64,000 nt of DNA, taken from Physcia stellaris (taxonomy: Eukaryota; Ascomycota; Lecanoromycetes; Caliciales; Physciaceae). The notes beneath the pieces are model-generated. The model saw nothing but the letters and a program-made list of their open reading frames with translations, ran no database searches and had not been told where the DNA came from. The stretch is from contig JABSSW010000059.1 in assembly GCA_018902385.1 (NCBI GenBank), positions 124,001 through 188,000 on the forward strand, in the 5' to 3' direction. Both the position numbers and the translations under genes were made by a program. Positions 28,300-40,235 of the stretch are shown one piece after another (the stretch's first letter is position 1; every line of letters starts with the position of its first letter).

Positions 28300-31200
28300 T
28301 TTCACATTTTTTATTCAACGATTTATCGTTCGATCAAATCGAACAACAATTTTTGAAAATGTTTTTGACACAATTCAACTTTTCATGCGTCGTAAGTTCT
28401 AAGCAATAAATAGCACACAAAGTTTTTGAAAACGAAAATGTGTTAACATGCAATAAATATTTCAATTCATTTTTTTCGTGACTTTCGATGATTTGTTTCT
28501 TTATTGACATCAAATTTTTTTGAATTTTCGTTGTGAAATTGTCGTAAAGTTCTTCGAAAATGTTTAACAAACGATACAAACTTTCAAATCGCGTTTTCAT
28601 AATTTTTTCATTTTATCAGATAGTAAAAATCGAATTCGCTGTAAAACTTGTCTGAAATCTCATCTGTTTTGAAAATTTTGCTGTTTTTAATGATTTCGAT
28701 TTCATAAAATTTCTTCGTGATTTTCATTTTCATGTTTTCGTCGAGTTCAATATTTTCAGATTCAAAAAAATGTGACGTATGTTTTTTCTTCTTCTTAACA
28801 TTGAACTTTTTTAGAAAAAAGACGTGAAAAACGTCGTGAATGCGTCAACGTTTGAATAAATCTAAACGATAAATTTGATTTTTTATAGTTTTTAAAATCT
28901 AAAATGACTCAAAGAATTTTCATTTCAACTTTTTGTTTCGTTTAGTTTTGATGTTTTTATCGTTCAGATTCACGTAATTTTCGACGTTGTATGATATTGA
29001 TTTTGTGCGTTCGTTCTTGTACATCGTTTGCTGTTGTTGTGTCACGAGTAAATTGTTTTTCAATATTCGAAATAATTCAATTAAATGTTCAGCGTGTTTC
29101 TTTGCGAATTTGAATTTAATTTTCTTGTTTCATGTTTTTTCGAAAAACATACGAGACGAATATTCAAACATAATTTCGAACGAAAAAATGTTTGTGAATG
29201 CGTGTTTGCTATTGTTGTAAACGAACTCGATCATGAACAACAGTTTTATTCAATCATTTTGCTCGAAATTGACGAAAACGCGAAAAAATTGCTTCATGAC
29301 GTTGTTCATTCGTTCGATTTGTTCATCGATTTGAAAATAAAAAACGATTGACAATTTACGTTTGATTTTCAAAACGTAACACAACGCATCGTTGTATTTG
29401 AATGTGAAAATGAAATTTCTGTCGATAACGATTGACGAAAAAAAATCGTGAAATCGAATGATTTCGCGAAATAAAATTTCGATTAGATTTTTTGCGAAAA
29501 TCGTTTTAGTCATTGATATGTAATGAATCATTTTCGTTAAACGATTCACAATTATTAAAATCGAGTCGTAAATCGTTTCATTTCACGCTTTATTTGAAAA
29601 AAATTCTGTCACGAAATTCATGAAAAAATTAATTCACTTAAATTCAAAAATCGAAAGAAAAAAGAACTCGTCGTATGATTTGTGTCGTGCAATTTTGTTT
29701 CGTTTGCAAACGACGCATGTTTCACAATGTTTTTTGATTTGCTGTCGCATTTCAAGAATTTCGATAAAATTTTGATTCGATCAATAATATTTTCGACGTA
29801 TCAATTTCAACGTTCGTTCGATGTCGAAATAATCAACGAGCGAATTATCGTGATGTGTACGAATAACGTTTTTACGCAAATTTTTTGAAATGTAAACGAC
29901 ATCGTCGTAATACAAAAATTCATTTTTGTGCTGTCAATGATTTGTTTTTGTTTTCGAAGTAATTAATTTTCGACATATTTCAGAAACGAATTGATTTTTA
30001 TCGATCAAATTTCGAACGAAATTCAACAATGAAAATGTTGATTCGTCGTTATATGTCGTTTTTTCTCGTAAAACAATCTGTATTCGAATTTTATGCATTG
30101 CGCGTTCAAATACAATCGTTGATTTTAACATAAAAATTTTTCATTTTATGAATGTCACGTTTGATTTTTGCTCAATCGAATGTTTCGAATTTTTGAATTT
30201 TTTTGAATCGAATGTTTTCGAAACAATTTGATTGAAATTCGATTTCGTTTTGAATTTTTGAATCAAATGTTTCTGAAACAACGTTGATTGATTCGATATT
30301 TTTGAATCATTTAAATGCGATCGACGTTTCATGTTATGCATCGCATTCATGAATCGTTTCATGACATGCATCGAAAAAAAATTATTCAATTGACTTTAAT
30401 CGCATTTATTCGCATTTTTTCGAAACGTTTCGAGTTTGCGATCAATGACTTTTGCAATTGTTTCAAAATCTGACGATTGTTTTCGACGTTTTTCTCAATA
30501 ATTATCATGTGATCAAGTCGTTTTGAAAATTCGTCAACAAAATTTTTGTTATCGAAACGATAATCGATTAAAAAATTATATCGATTCAATTTTGAAAATC
30601 GAATTTGACGTGACGACAATTTAATTGTAATCATAAATTGTTTCAAATTGCGATGATCAATAAAAACAAAAATTTGTTTTTTTGCGTTTTCGAAATAGTG
30701 TTTTCATTGCTTGAACGAAGTCACAATAGTCAGCAATTTCTTGTCATGAATTTCGTAATTGCATTCGATCGAAATCATTTTGCGTAAAAAATACGCAACA
30801 AAATGTCAATGATTTTCGTCGTCTTGTTGACATAAAATAATTTCGATGATTTTGTCGAATGCGTCGATTTCGACTCGAATAACACGTTCGAAATCGAAAT
30901 GACGTAAAATTGATATTTCGATAAATGTTTTGCGAAATCGTTTGAAAATTTTCAACGTCTCATTGATCAAAAAAATGTGAATATTCGAAAATTTGTTGCG
31001 ATTTCGACTTTGATTTCGTTTACGTTTACGAATATTCTTTCGTAATTTTTGCGATTTTTTTAGTATAACGATCAGAAATTCAACAATCTTACTGAAATGT
31101 TTAATGAATCGTCGATAAAAGTTAACGATATCGAGAAACTGCATGATGTCGAAAACGTTGCGAAATACAAATCATTGTTGAATAATATCGATTTTCTTGT

Positions 31201-31340
31201 TTTGCAAATTCGTATTTCTTTGAATGAAATAACGAATTCAAGAAATCTATTTTCAACGAATCATTTGCATTTCTCAAAAACAATATATAGTTTATTTTTC
31301 TTAAAACGATCAAAAATTCATTTGATATCGTCGATATGAA
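28300..31340 (-). mobile_element. Ty3/gypsy retrotransposon relic, partial
   Basis: A fossil on the minus strand with pol domains in gypsy order: end of reverse transcriptase (about 31.3-30.8 kb, with F-Y-R-R-F-I-K and I-L-R-H-F), RNase H (about 30.9-30.4 kb), then the integrase core (about 29.55-29.25 kb, recognisable by I-D-R-x-x-x-F-T-F-K and the Q-x-D-E-Q-I-E-R region). The gag and early pol part seems to be missing, and no LTR pair was found. It is broken with many breaks and heavily mutated, so it is older than the copia element at 44-50 kb. Confidence 0.8.
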
Positions 31341-31344
31341 TTTC

Positions 31345-31560
31345 GAGATTCGAAAAATCGAATCAAATTTGAAATGAAAAGTTTGAAATTTGTTTTGACG
31401 TTAAATTCAAATTTTTAATTTTAATGTCAAATTTAAATTCAAATCGACATATTCGATTTGAAATTTGTTTTGACGTCAAATCAAACTTTTTTTTTGAATT
31501 TGAAATTTGATTTGAAAAATTTGATTTGACTTGAAATATTATTGATAAAAAATAATAAAA
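31345..31560. repeat. Left-edge block of short TTTGAAT-type repeats
   Basis: Irregular repeats of TTTGAAATTTG, TTTGACGTCAAAT and ATTCAAATTT. The same kind of sequence occurs at 43,960-44,155 at the other side of the hAT/histone block. Similarity is of motif content rather than a clean alignment. Confidence 0.45.
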
Positions 31561-31751
31561 ATAAATTTTATTCTTACAAATTTTACTGAAAAAAAAAAAA
31601 TATTACAAAAAATTTTAAACATGAATAATGAATAATGAATTTTGATAATGCAATTTGAAAAAAAAAAAAAATTGATCATTATTCACAAACAAATGATAAT
31701 GCATCATGATAATGCATATTCGTTATTTAATCAAATTAAAAATCGAACATT

Positions 31752-32640
31752 ATGAAATTTGCATCGTTCGTATTTTCGTTATTTTCGAATTCGTTTTCGT
31801 CATCGAAATTTTTCACGTTGTTTTTTTTTTCGTCATCGTCGTCGTTTTTTGCATTTTTTTTTTTGATCGCATTGAAAAATTCGATTTTAATATTTCGATT
31901 TTTCGCATTGTGCGAAAATGCAAAATTTTTAATTGTTTTTCGCATTTTTTTCATCGCGTCAACAAAATTCGTCGTTTTCAATGCGCGAATTTTCATATTA
32001 TCATAAAAAACGCGTTGCGCGATCAATTTCGTCATTGAATACAAATATTTTTTTATTGCGTTTTGCGTTCGTTCAATGTTTTTATCGTTTTGAAATTAAA
32101 ATGAATCATTAATGAAATCAACAAATTTTGATATTCAATATTTATTGATTGTTGCGAAAATTCGAAATTAATTGTTTGACGTATGATTTCGATTGCATTT
32201 TTTTTGATATCGTTTTGTCGTGTTTGTTCGTCGAATTTTTTTTTGTTTTGTCGATAAAATTCATTTTTCAAAAAACACGTTAAAAATTAATTAAAAATCG
32301 CAATTTTTATATGCATTATTCGATTGCATTATCATGATTGTCGTTTTCAATACGAACATCGAACATTTTTTTTTTTTATTATTTTTTTTCATAATTTTGC
32401 GATTTTTTTCATCAAATTCAAATCAAACAATAATTTTTATCAAATTTTTTTTGAATTTGAACACAACGACATTGTCGACATTTTGTGTTTTGTAAAATTT
32501 GATTTGAATTTTCGATCAATTTTTTTTTTTTCGCGATTAACGACATTTTTTGAATTCGTCGAATAAATTTTAACAAATGTAAATTGTGCAAATTCGAACA
32601 TTTTGAATGTAAATATCAACACGATAATGCGACAAAAAAT
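31752..32640 (-). pseudogene. Fossil Cys-rich/coiled-coil gene, copy 1
   Basis: Minus-strand open segments at about 32,622-32,440, 32,271-32,053 and 32,044-31,736 follow each other. In one frame the first shows clustered cysteines (clearer in copy 2: K-C-R-Q-C-R-C-V-Q). The second has a charged helical stretch with Q-N-K-K-K-F-D-E-Q-T-R-Q-N-D; the third ends in an acidic D/E/N-rich tail. The layout resembles the short 'Cys cluster plus coiled coil' proteins often found among fungal repeats, of unknown function. A paired ATAATGC motif separates the segments at about 32,312, so it may mark a former intron. Confidence 0.35.
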
Positions 32641-34073
32641 GCATCATTTTTGAACAATGTTCAAAACGTACGTCGAATATAAATCAATATCAATTAATCG
32701 ATAAAATTGAAAACAAATTTGTGATTGAATTCATCAACAAACGTGTTGCGATAAACAATTGAATCATATTTGAAAACGAAAAATGAATCAAATTTGAAAA
32801 TTCAAATTAATGTTTATTCGTCAAATTTGTGAATTTGTGTGCAATGAAATTGATTAACATCGATAATGCGATATGATCATGCATTCAATTTTGAAACGAA
32901 AAATAACGAATATTACACACGAAAATAATCAGATTTGACAAATGATTTATCAATATCGAAAAAAAAAAATTGAAAATGTTATAAAAAATCGATCGAAAAT
33001 TGTCGACACGCGATTGTTGCGTTTATCGAAAAAATTTAAACGTCGAAATTAAAAACAATATTTCGATGCAAAAAATTTAATCAAACATTCAACACGATCG
33101 CATCGATATTTTCGCAACGTTTGCAAATAATGCAAATTTGTATCGCGAAAAAATGAATTTATTGATTGATAAACAACAATCGATTTATCGCATGTTTAAT
33201 TTTGTAATCAATGACATTTTTATTAAATTTTCATTTGTAACAACATTAAATAAATAAAATAATGCATGAAAATAATGCATAAATTAACGAAATTTAAAAT
33301 ATTTCGACGTTCATTCAAAATTTAAAAATTTTCAAAACGTTCAATCAACAATTGCTATTGCTATGACGATGAATGAAAACGATAAAAATATTGTTGATAA
33401 TATTTCAACGAAAAATGTGAACATTGATAAAAATGATAATGCAAAAAAATAATGCATAAATTAACAAATGATAAAACGTTTTGTTGAAAAAATTGCATTG
33501 TTTGTTTCGTTTTCAATCAATATTTCGTCGATCAATTGAAACGTTTTTGCGAACGTTGTTCGAAAATTTAAATCGAAAATCGTTGTTGAAATGTTTATTG
33601 AATTTGCTAATGATAAAAAATTTGAAAAAACGCGAAATGATGAAATCGTTGATATTAATAATCATAATGATTTTTCGTTTTGTAAATTGAATAATGCATG
33701 ACGATAATGCATAAATTAACAAATCATCGCAATTGTTGAAAATAAAAACATTTCAAAAAAATTCGAAATAACAACATTTCAAATGTTTGAAAATCGAAAA
33801 AATGTCGAAAACGATGAATCGAATGAAAAAATATTTGATGAAAATGAAATCAAAATTGCTTACAAATTCGATATTCATGATATTGTCATTATTCATATTG
33901 AATTCGAAAATGATGATCAAATTTCAAATAAATCGAATAATGCGTCAAAATAATGCACAAATTCACAAATCGAAACACGCGTCATGAAAAAAACAAATCG
34001 ACAAATGAATGATAACATTGATGTGAACAAAAACAAAACGTCGATCACAAAACGATTAAAAATGAACATGATC

Positions 34074-34148
34074 GCGTTCAAATTTTTCGCGTTCAAATTT
34101 TTTGCGTTCAAATTTTTTGCGTCGAAATTTTTCGCGTTCAAATTTGTC
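34074..34148 (+). repeat. Five 15-bp units in the H3-like gene tail
   Basis: Five in-phase copies of GCGTTCAAATTTTTC or close variants, encoding A-F-K-F-F. A C-to-T origin from a Pro/Ser/Lys/Ala unit such as A-S-K-P-P is likely (inference), which would suit a basic disordered histone tail. Confidence 0.8.
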
Positions 34149-34270
34149 AATAAATCGAACAAAAAATCAATCGCAAAACGTTTGAATTCATTGATTAAAA
34201 AAAAAATCGCGAACAAATCGATAATGCATTCAAATCATACGTTATCGAATATTGATTAACACATCAATAA

Positions 34271-34645
34271 AAACACAAACGAACAAAATTCGAAATGATC
34301 GCATTGCGCGAAATCAAACGTTTTCAAAAAACGATTGAATTTTTAATTGCAAAAAAATCGTTCGCGAAATTTGTGAAAAAAATGATGCAAAACATAAAAA
34401 AAAATGTCAAAATTCAAACATCGATTTTTGAAATTTTGCAAAAAAATATCGAAACGTTTGTCACAAAAATGTTTGAAAATAAATCAAATGCATTATTTTT
34501 GCGCATTATTTTGTTGATTAATTTTTATGAAATAATTAATGCAAAAACGATTCATGCGAAACGAATGATTGTTCAAATGAAAAATATTCATTTTGTTCGA
34601 AAAATTTTGAAAATGTTTGTGAATAACAATGTTTCAATCATTTAA
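34271..34645 (+). pseudogene. Histone H3-like gene fossil, copy 1 (C-terminal exons)
   Basis: The frame from 34,295 aligns without a gap to the H3 fold: A-L-R-E-I-K-R-F-Q-K, then L-I-A-K-K-S-F-A-K-F-V for L-I-x-K-L-P-F-x-R-L-V, then Q-T-S..L-Q-K-N-I-E-T-F-V..M-F-E-N for the alpha-2 helix. After an insertion of about 54-60 nt comes I-H-A-K-R-M-I-V-Q-M-K-N-I-H-F-V-R-K-I for the last helix. Eight codons upstream (K-H-K-R-T-K-F-E) match the H-R-Y-R-P-G position. Changes are mostly Glu/Arg to Lys, Pro to Ser/Phe, Asp to Asn and Leu to Phe, as G-to-A and C-to-T would give. Loop 1 has the canonical H3 length. The insertion sits where copy 3 has an intron. Upstream exons are too decayed to place. Confidence 0.75.
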
Positions 34646-34879
34646 ACACAATGTTATTTTTGTTGAATAATTAATTTACATAATTTGAATTCGTGTTTGA
34701 ATTGTTTTTCATATCAATATTTGTCATGCGTGAATTGAAAATTAAATGATAATGCATGATGATAATGCATTTTCGTTATTTAATCAATTTAAAAATCGAA
34801 CATTATGAAATTTTTATCGTTCGTATTTTCGTTGTTTTCGAATTCGTTTTCGTCATCGAATTTTTTCACGTTGTTTTTT

Positions 34880-35716
34880 TTTTCGTCATCGTCGTCGTTT
34901 TTTGCATTTTTTTTTTTTTGATCGCATTGAAAAAATCGATTTTAATATTTCGATTTTTCGCATTGTGCGAAAAAACAAAATTATTAATTGTTTTTCGCAT
35001 TTTTTTATCGCGTCAACAAAATTCGTCGTTTTCAATGCGCGAATTTTTATATCGTTATAAAAAACGCGTTGCGCAATCAATTTCATCATTGAATACAAAT
35101 ATTTTTTTATTGCGTTTTGCACGCGTTCAATGTCGTTATCGTTTTGCATTTAAAATGAATCATTAATGAAATCAACAAATTTTGACAAATTTTGACATTG
35201 AAAATTATCGATTGTTGCGCAAATTCGAAATTTGTTGTTCGACGTATAATTTCGATTGCATTTTTTTTTGCATCGTTTTGTCGTGTTTGTTCGTCGAATT
35301 TTTTTTTATTTTGTTGATAAATTTCATTTTTCAAAAAGCACGTTTAAAATTAATTAAAAATCGCAATTTTTATATGCATTATTCGATTGCATTATCATGA
35401 TTGTCGTTTTCAATACGTGCATCGAACATTTTTTTTATCATTTTTTTTCAAAATTTTGCGATTTTTTTCATCAAATTCAAATCAAACAACAATTTTCATC
35501 AAATTTTTTTGAATTTGAACACAACGACATTGTCGACATTTTGTGTTTTGTACAATTTGATTTGAATATTCGATCAATGTTTTTTTTTTCGCGATTAACG
35601 ATATTTTTTGAATTCGTCGAATAAATTTTAACAAATGTAAATTGTGCGAATTCGAACATTTTGAATGTAAATATCAACACGATAATGCGACAAAATAATG
35701 CATCATCATTGAACAA
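34880..35716 (-). pseudogene. Fossil Cys-rich/coiled-coil gene, copy 2
   Basis: Counterpart of the minus-strand frames in unit 1: segments at about 35,716-35,477 and 35,334-35,107, then 35,149-34,886. One frame of the first segment reads K-C-R-Q-C-R-C-V-Q, a tight cysteine cluster. The coiled-coil segment again has K-K-K-F-D-E-Q-T-R-Q-N-D. It is transcribed away from the H3-like gene of the same unit. Function unknown. Confidence 0.35.
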
Positions 35717-37561
35717 TGTTCAAAACGTACGTCGAATATGAATCAATACGAAATAATCGACAAAATTGAAAACAAATTTGTGATTGAAATCATTAACAAA
35801 CGTCATGCGATAAACAATTGAATCATATTTGAAAACGAAAAAAAAAACAAACGTGAAAATACAAAATAATGTTTAATCGTCAAATTTGAAAATTTATTTG
35901 CAATAAAATTGATTAACATCGATAATGCGATATGATAATGCATACAATTTTAAAATATTCACAACGTAAATGATGAAACGAAAAATAACGAATATTACAA
36001 AAAAATAATCGAATATGCGAAATGATTTATCAATATCGAAAAAAAAATTGAAAATGTTATAAAAATCGATCGAAAATTGTCGACACGCGATTGTTGCGTT
36101 TATCGAAAAATTTAAACGTCGAAATCAAAAACAATATTTCGATGCAAAACATTTAATCAAACATTCAACACGATCGCATCAATATTTTTGCAACGTTTTT
36201 GCAAAAAAAACAAATTGTTGAATCGATAAAACGAAATCGACAATTTTAATTGAAATACAATAATAAATAAATAAAATAATTGAAAATAATGCGTTGATTA
36301 AAATTAATTAAAACATTTCAATTTAAATCGCAAAAAATTCATGTTTTATAAAAAATCGATGTCATCAAATAAATATTTCGAAATCGATTTTCAAACAAAC
36401 ATTGAAAATAACGAAAATAACAATAATAAATCAAAAAATAAAAATAATGCATGAAAAAAATAAATTAACAATTTTCAAAATTTATGTTCGCGAAAAATTT
36501 GTTTGTTTCGTTTATAACGAATATTCAATCGTTTCATTTCAATTTAATTCAAATCGAAAAAAAACGTTTTAAAATTGAATCAATAAAATCAATAATAATT
36601 AATTTTTTTTTTGATTCAAATAATCAAATCAAATGTTAAAAATCGAAAATTTCAAAAAATTCAAATGAAAATTCAAAAATGAAAATCAAAAAAATGTCGA
36701 AAAAAATAATGAAAAAAAAATTTGAAAATAATGAAAATGCAAATAATCGATGATGATAAAACGATAATTCGAAAAAAACACGAATAAAAATAATAATGCA
36801 TGAAAATAAATCGAAAAAATGAAAAAAACAAATCGACGAATAAATAAATTAACAATTTTCAAAAAAAATTTATGTTCGAAAAAAAAATTTTTTGTTTGTT
36901 TCGTTGTTTCGTTTCAATGAACGAATATTCAATCGCAAAACGTTTCAAATTTTAAAAAAAATTTGAAAAAAATGAATCGAAACATTTAAAACGACAATCG
37001 ATACGAAATTTGAAAAAAAAAAAACGAAAAATGAAAAATCATTGATGCAAAAACAAAAAAAAATAATAATATCAATAATAATAATAATTTTTTTTTTGAT
37101 AAATCAAATAATGCATAAAAAATAATGCATAAATTAACAAATTATAACAATTGTTAAAAATACGAAAATTTCAAAAAAGTTCGCATTTAAAAAAAACGAT
37201 TCAAAAATTTGAAAATCAAAAAAATGTCGAAAACAAATTTTTGTCGAAAAAATTTCGAATTTCAAAAAAAAAATTTACGAAAAAAAAATAAAAATGAAAA
37301 TTTGAATGCAAATCAATTCGATGATAATAATTTTGACGATAATAAAACGAATAACGATAACGATATTCGAATTTTGAATAAATCGAATAATGCGTCAAAA
37401 TAATGCACAAATTAACAAATCGAAAAACGTCGCATGAAAAAAAAACAAATCGATAAAAAAATAAAAAATAAAAATTAATAATCGTAATAAAAAAACAAAT
37501 GAACAATCAAATAAAAAAAATTCAAAATTCAATCAAAAAATCAAAAAAATTGATTTTTATC

Positions 37562-37683
37562 GCGTTCAAATTTTTCGCGTTCAAAATTTTTATTGCGTTC
37601 AAATTTTTTGCGTTCAAATTTTTGCGTTCAAATTTTTTTGCGTTCAAATTTTTGCGTTTTTTTTTTTTGCGTTCAAATTTTTT
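37562..37683 (+). repeat. GCGTTCAAATTTTT-type minisatellite, unit 2
   Basis: About eight units of 13-18 bp. The unit length has drifted out of phase, so the frame kept in unit 1 is lost here. Confidence 0.75.
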
Positions 37684-37817
37684 CAAATTCAAATTTGCAA
37701 TCGAATCGAAAAAATCAATCGCAAAACGTTTGAAATCATTGATTAAAAAAAAATGACGAACAAATCGATAATGCATTCAAATCATGCGTTATCGAATATT
37801 GATTAACACATCAATAA

Positions 37818-38192
37818 AAACACAAACGAACAAAATTCGAAATGATCGCATTGCGCGAAATTAAACGTTTTCAAAAAATCATTGAATTATTAATTGCAAA
37901 AAAATCGTTCGCGAAATTTGTGAAAAAAATGATGCAAAACATAAAAAAAAATGTCAAAATTCAAATATCGATTTTTGAAATTTTGCAAAAAAATATCGAA
38001 ACGTTTGTTACAAAAATGTTTGAAAATAAATCAAATGCATTATTTTTGCGCATTATTTTGATGATTAATTTTTATGAAATAATTCATCAAAAAACGATTC
38101 ATGCGAAACGAATAATTTTTCAAATGAAAAATATTCATTTTGTTCGAAAAATTTTGAAAATGTTTGTGAACAACAACGTCACAATCATTTAA
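37818..38192 (+). pseudogene. Histone H3-like gene fossil, copy 2 (C-terminal exons)
   Basis: Nearly the same protein as copy 1 (A-L-R-E-I-K-R-F-Q-K, then I-E-L-L-I-A-K-K-S-F), with the same upstream K-H-K-R-T-K-F-E, the same intron-like insertion after M-F-E-N (38,027) and the same I-H-A-K-R helix from 38,097. E-L-L-I here is closer to canonical H3 than E-F-L-I in copy 1, so the copies have decayed separately. No stop lies within the histone fold, because glutamines remain as CAA. Confidence 0.75.
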
Positions 38193-38305
38193 ACACAACG
38201 TTAATTTTGTTGAATAATTAATTTACATAATTTAAATTCGCGTTTGAATTTTGTTTTTCAAATCGATATTTGTTATGAATGAAATGAAAATTGAATCGAT
38301 TAACA

Positions 38306-39391
38306 TTTAAAAAACGCGAAATGTCAAATTATGTATGTATTTGACGATTTTGTTGTCGAATCATCATCAAAATCATATGAAACGAAAACAAAATTTTTGT
38401 CAAATATGACGTAACAAAATATCATCAATTTTCATGTTGTTTATAATTGATTTCGATTTATAACAATATTTCATGAAATAATAATAATATGATAAATGAT
38501 TTTTTGTCAATTTTGAACAATACATTATATCATTATTTTTCATTTTAATTTTTGAATTGTTAAAATTTTATTTATGTTTTTCAAATAACGCAATATAAAT
38601 ATGAATTTTAATTTTTGCATTAAATTATTGCGTGCAACAAAATATTAAATATCGAATTATTCGAATATTTAATTTTTCAAAAAATCAAAAATCATCATAA
38701 ATAAAACAAAACAAATGTTCATAATAACAATATTTGTTTTTTAATAAAATTGAAATTCATTTTCGATTGTTGAAAACAAATAATTTTAATACATCAAAAT
38801 GAAAAATAAAAAAAATATCGATTTAAAAAAACAAAAATAATAAAATATTATTCGATTAATTTCGTATATAAATCAAAACTTTACGATTTGATATGTTATT
38901 TCAAATATATCATATATGTTTGTATAAATCATTTAAATTATTGAAACATATATTATTTATATTACAATTATAAATTTATAATTATATTATTATATTATTA
39001 TATTTTATTTTCGCAATTCGCATATGATTAATAAAATGACAATTTTTGTAATTTTATAATAATTTATATATAATATAATATTGAAATGTCAATTCATATT
39101 ATTTCGTACGTTTTTATTGTGATTATATTTTCATTTTATTAATTGTTTAAATTATTGTATGTTAATATTTTAATTTCAAATTTGTATTTTTTAAAAACAA
39201 ATATTTGTATCATATATATGTTTGAATTTGAATTGAAAAAACGTTTATATTGAATTTCAAATTTCTAATTTTAAAAATGTATTTCAATTAAATTTTAATT
39301 TTTTCAAAATTCGAATATAATTAATATCAATATTCGTTTTGAAAATTTCAATTGATTGAATTTTTCAATGAAAAATTTATGACATTAATTT
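38306..39391. other. Very AT-rich spacer, nothing recognised
   Basis: About 1.1 kb with even fewer CpG than the rest of the island, many TpA and ATATAT tracts. No open frame of interest. Its different look may mean it was a non-coding spacer that was always AT-rich. Confidence 0.5.
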
Positions 39392-40235
39392 CTATATACG
39401 AATTAACATGTTCAATAATTTTTTAATTAATTTAATATTTTTGTTTTGAGCAATTATTCGTTTTGCATGAATAATTAATTTGTTAACAATTAATAAATAT
39501 CAATAAAATTATGATTTCAAAATTCGAACAATTAAAAAGAATATTTATTTTCGAATATATCAATGACATAAATTTCGATTGTTTTTTGTAATGTTTTCAA
39601 AACATTTGTTTGAATTCGCATTTCGACATTTTGATCAATTATTTCAAACAAAATTTCTCGAATCATTCGTTGAAATGACAGTTTTGATATCATAAAATCA
39701 ATCGATTTTTGATATTTTCGAATTTCTTTAAAAGCGTTCAATCGCGTTTTGCTTTTGATTCAATAAAAATCAACTTATGCGAATCAAATGCATTATCAAT
39801 ATGCATTATTTTTTTTGATTTCGATTTTTTGTTCGAAACATTATTCGAAACAATTTTACGCGAAATTTCAAAAACGATCAAATCGATTTGAAAATTTTTT
39901 TGTTGAATCACAAATTTTTTTTTTGCGCGAACTTTTTTTTCAACATCATTTTCACGATTTTTATTTCGTGAATTTTTAATTCGTTTATTCACGATTTTTT
40001 TTCGCGAATTATTATTGATTTGAAATTGATCAATTCGTTTTTGAATCGTTAAAAATGCGACGATGTTTTCGTTCGCAACAATATCGTTAAGTTTCGATAT
40101 TTTTCGCGATTTTTGATGCACATTATCAATATTTTTTTCGAAATTTTCAGCAAACGAATTGATTTTTTCATTTTTTTTGTTTTCGATATCATTCAGAAAT
40201 TTCGTGATCACGATATTTAAAAAATCATTTTTCAA
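39392..40235 (-). pseudogene. CenH3-like (centromeric H3-type) gene fossil, long tail
   Basis: Histone-fold exon at about 39,741-39,547: F-K-E-I-R-K-Y-Q-K-S, then I-S-K-L-S-F-Q-R-M-I-R-E-I. Loop 1 is three residues longer than in canonical H3 and ends E-M-R, as I recall for Neurospora-type CenH3. Then L-Q-K-T-I-E-I-Y-V and F-E-N. The last exon lies past an intron-like gap at about 39,472-39,392 (I-H-A-K-R-I-I-A-Q-N-K-N-I-K-L-I-K-K-L), ending in TAG. Upstream, in a frame shifted by one base, 39,738-40,235 is open for 165 residues rich in Lys, Arg, Asn and Ser, adjoining the fold. Known fungal CenH3 tails are much shorter. The frame change may be a true shift or a lost intron. Likely a copy of, or relative of, the host CenH3 gene, now dead. 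Confidence 0.65.

Larger units (their letters stand above)
31691..34743 (+). repeat. Tandem unit 1 (~3.05 kb) carrying an H3-like gene
   Basis: Starts with GATAATGCATCATGATAATGC and is repeated from 34,744. Unit 1 and unit 2 align over the minus-strand coiled-coil frame, the AT-rich middle and the H3-like frame plus its 3' flank. Confidence 0.85.
34744..38305 (+). repeat. Tandem unit 2 (~3.55 kb) carrying an H3-like gene
   Basis: Second copy of the unit at 31,691. It is about 0.5 kb longer, mainly in the 36.2-37.2 kb low-complexity part. The copies share even their intergenic stretches, so this is a segmental duplication and not two independent gene copies. It must predate at least part of the C-to-T decay, since the two differ by scattered transitions. 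Confidence 0.85.

Noticed and set aside
31706-32038. Plus-strand frame opposite the coiled-coil fossil (also at 34,756-35,166)
   Set aside because: Shadow of the minus-strand frame; hydrophobic runs mirror Lys/Asn-rich codons on the other strand.
33200-38000. CRISPR-like array from the regularly recurring ATAATGC motif
   Set aside because: Spacing is irregular, the unit is too short, and the genome is eukaryotic.
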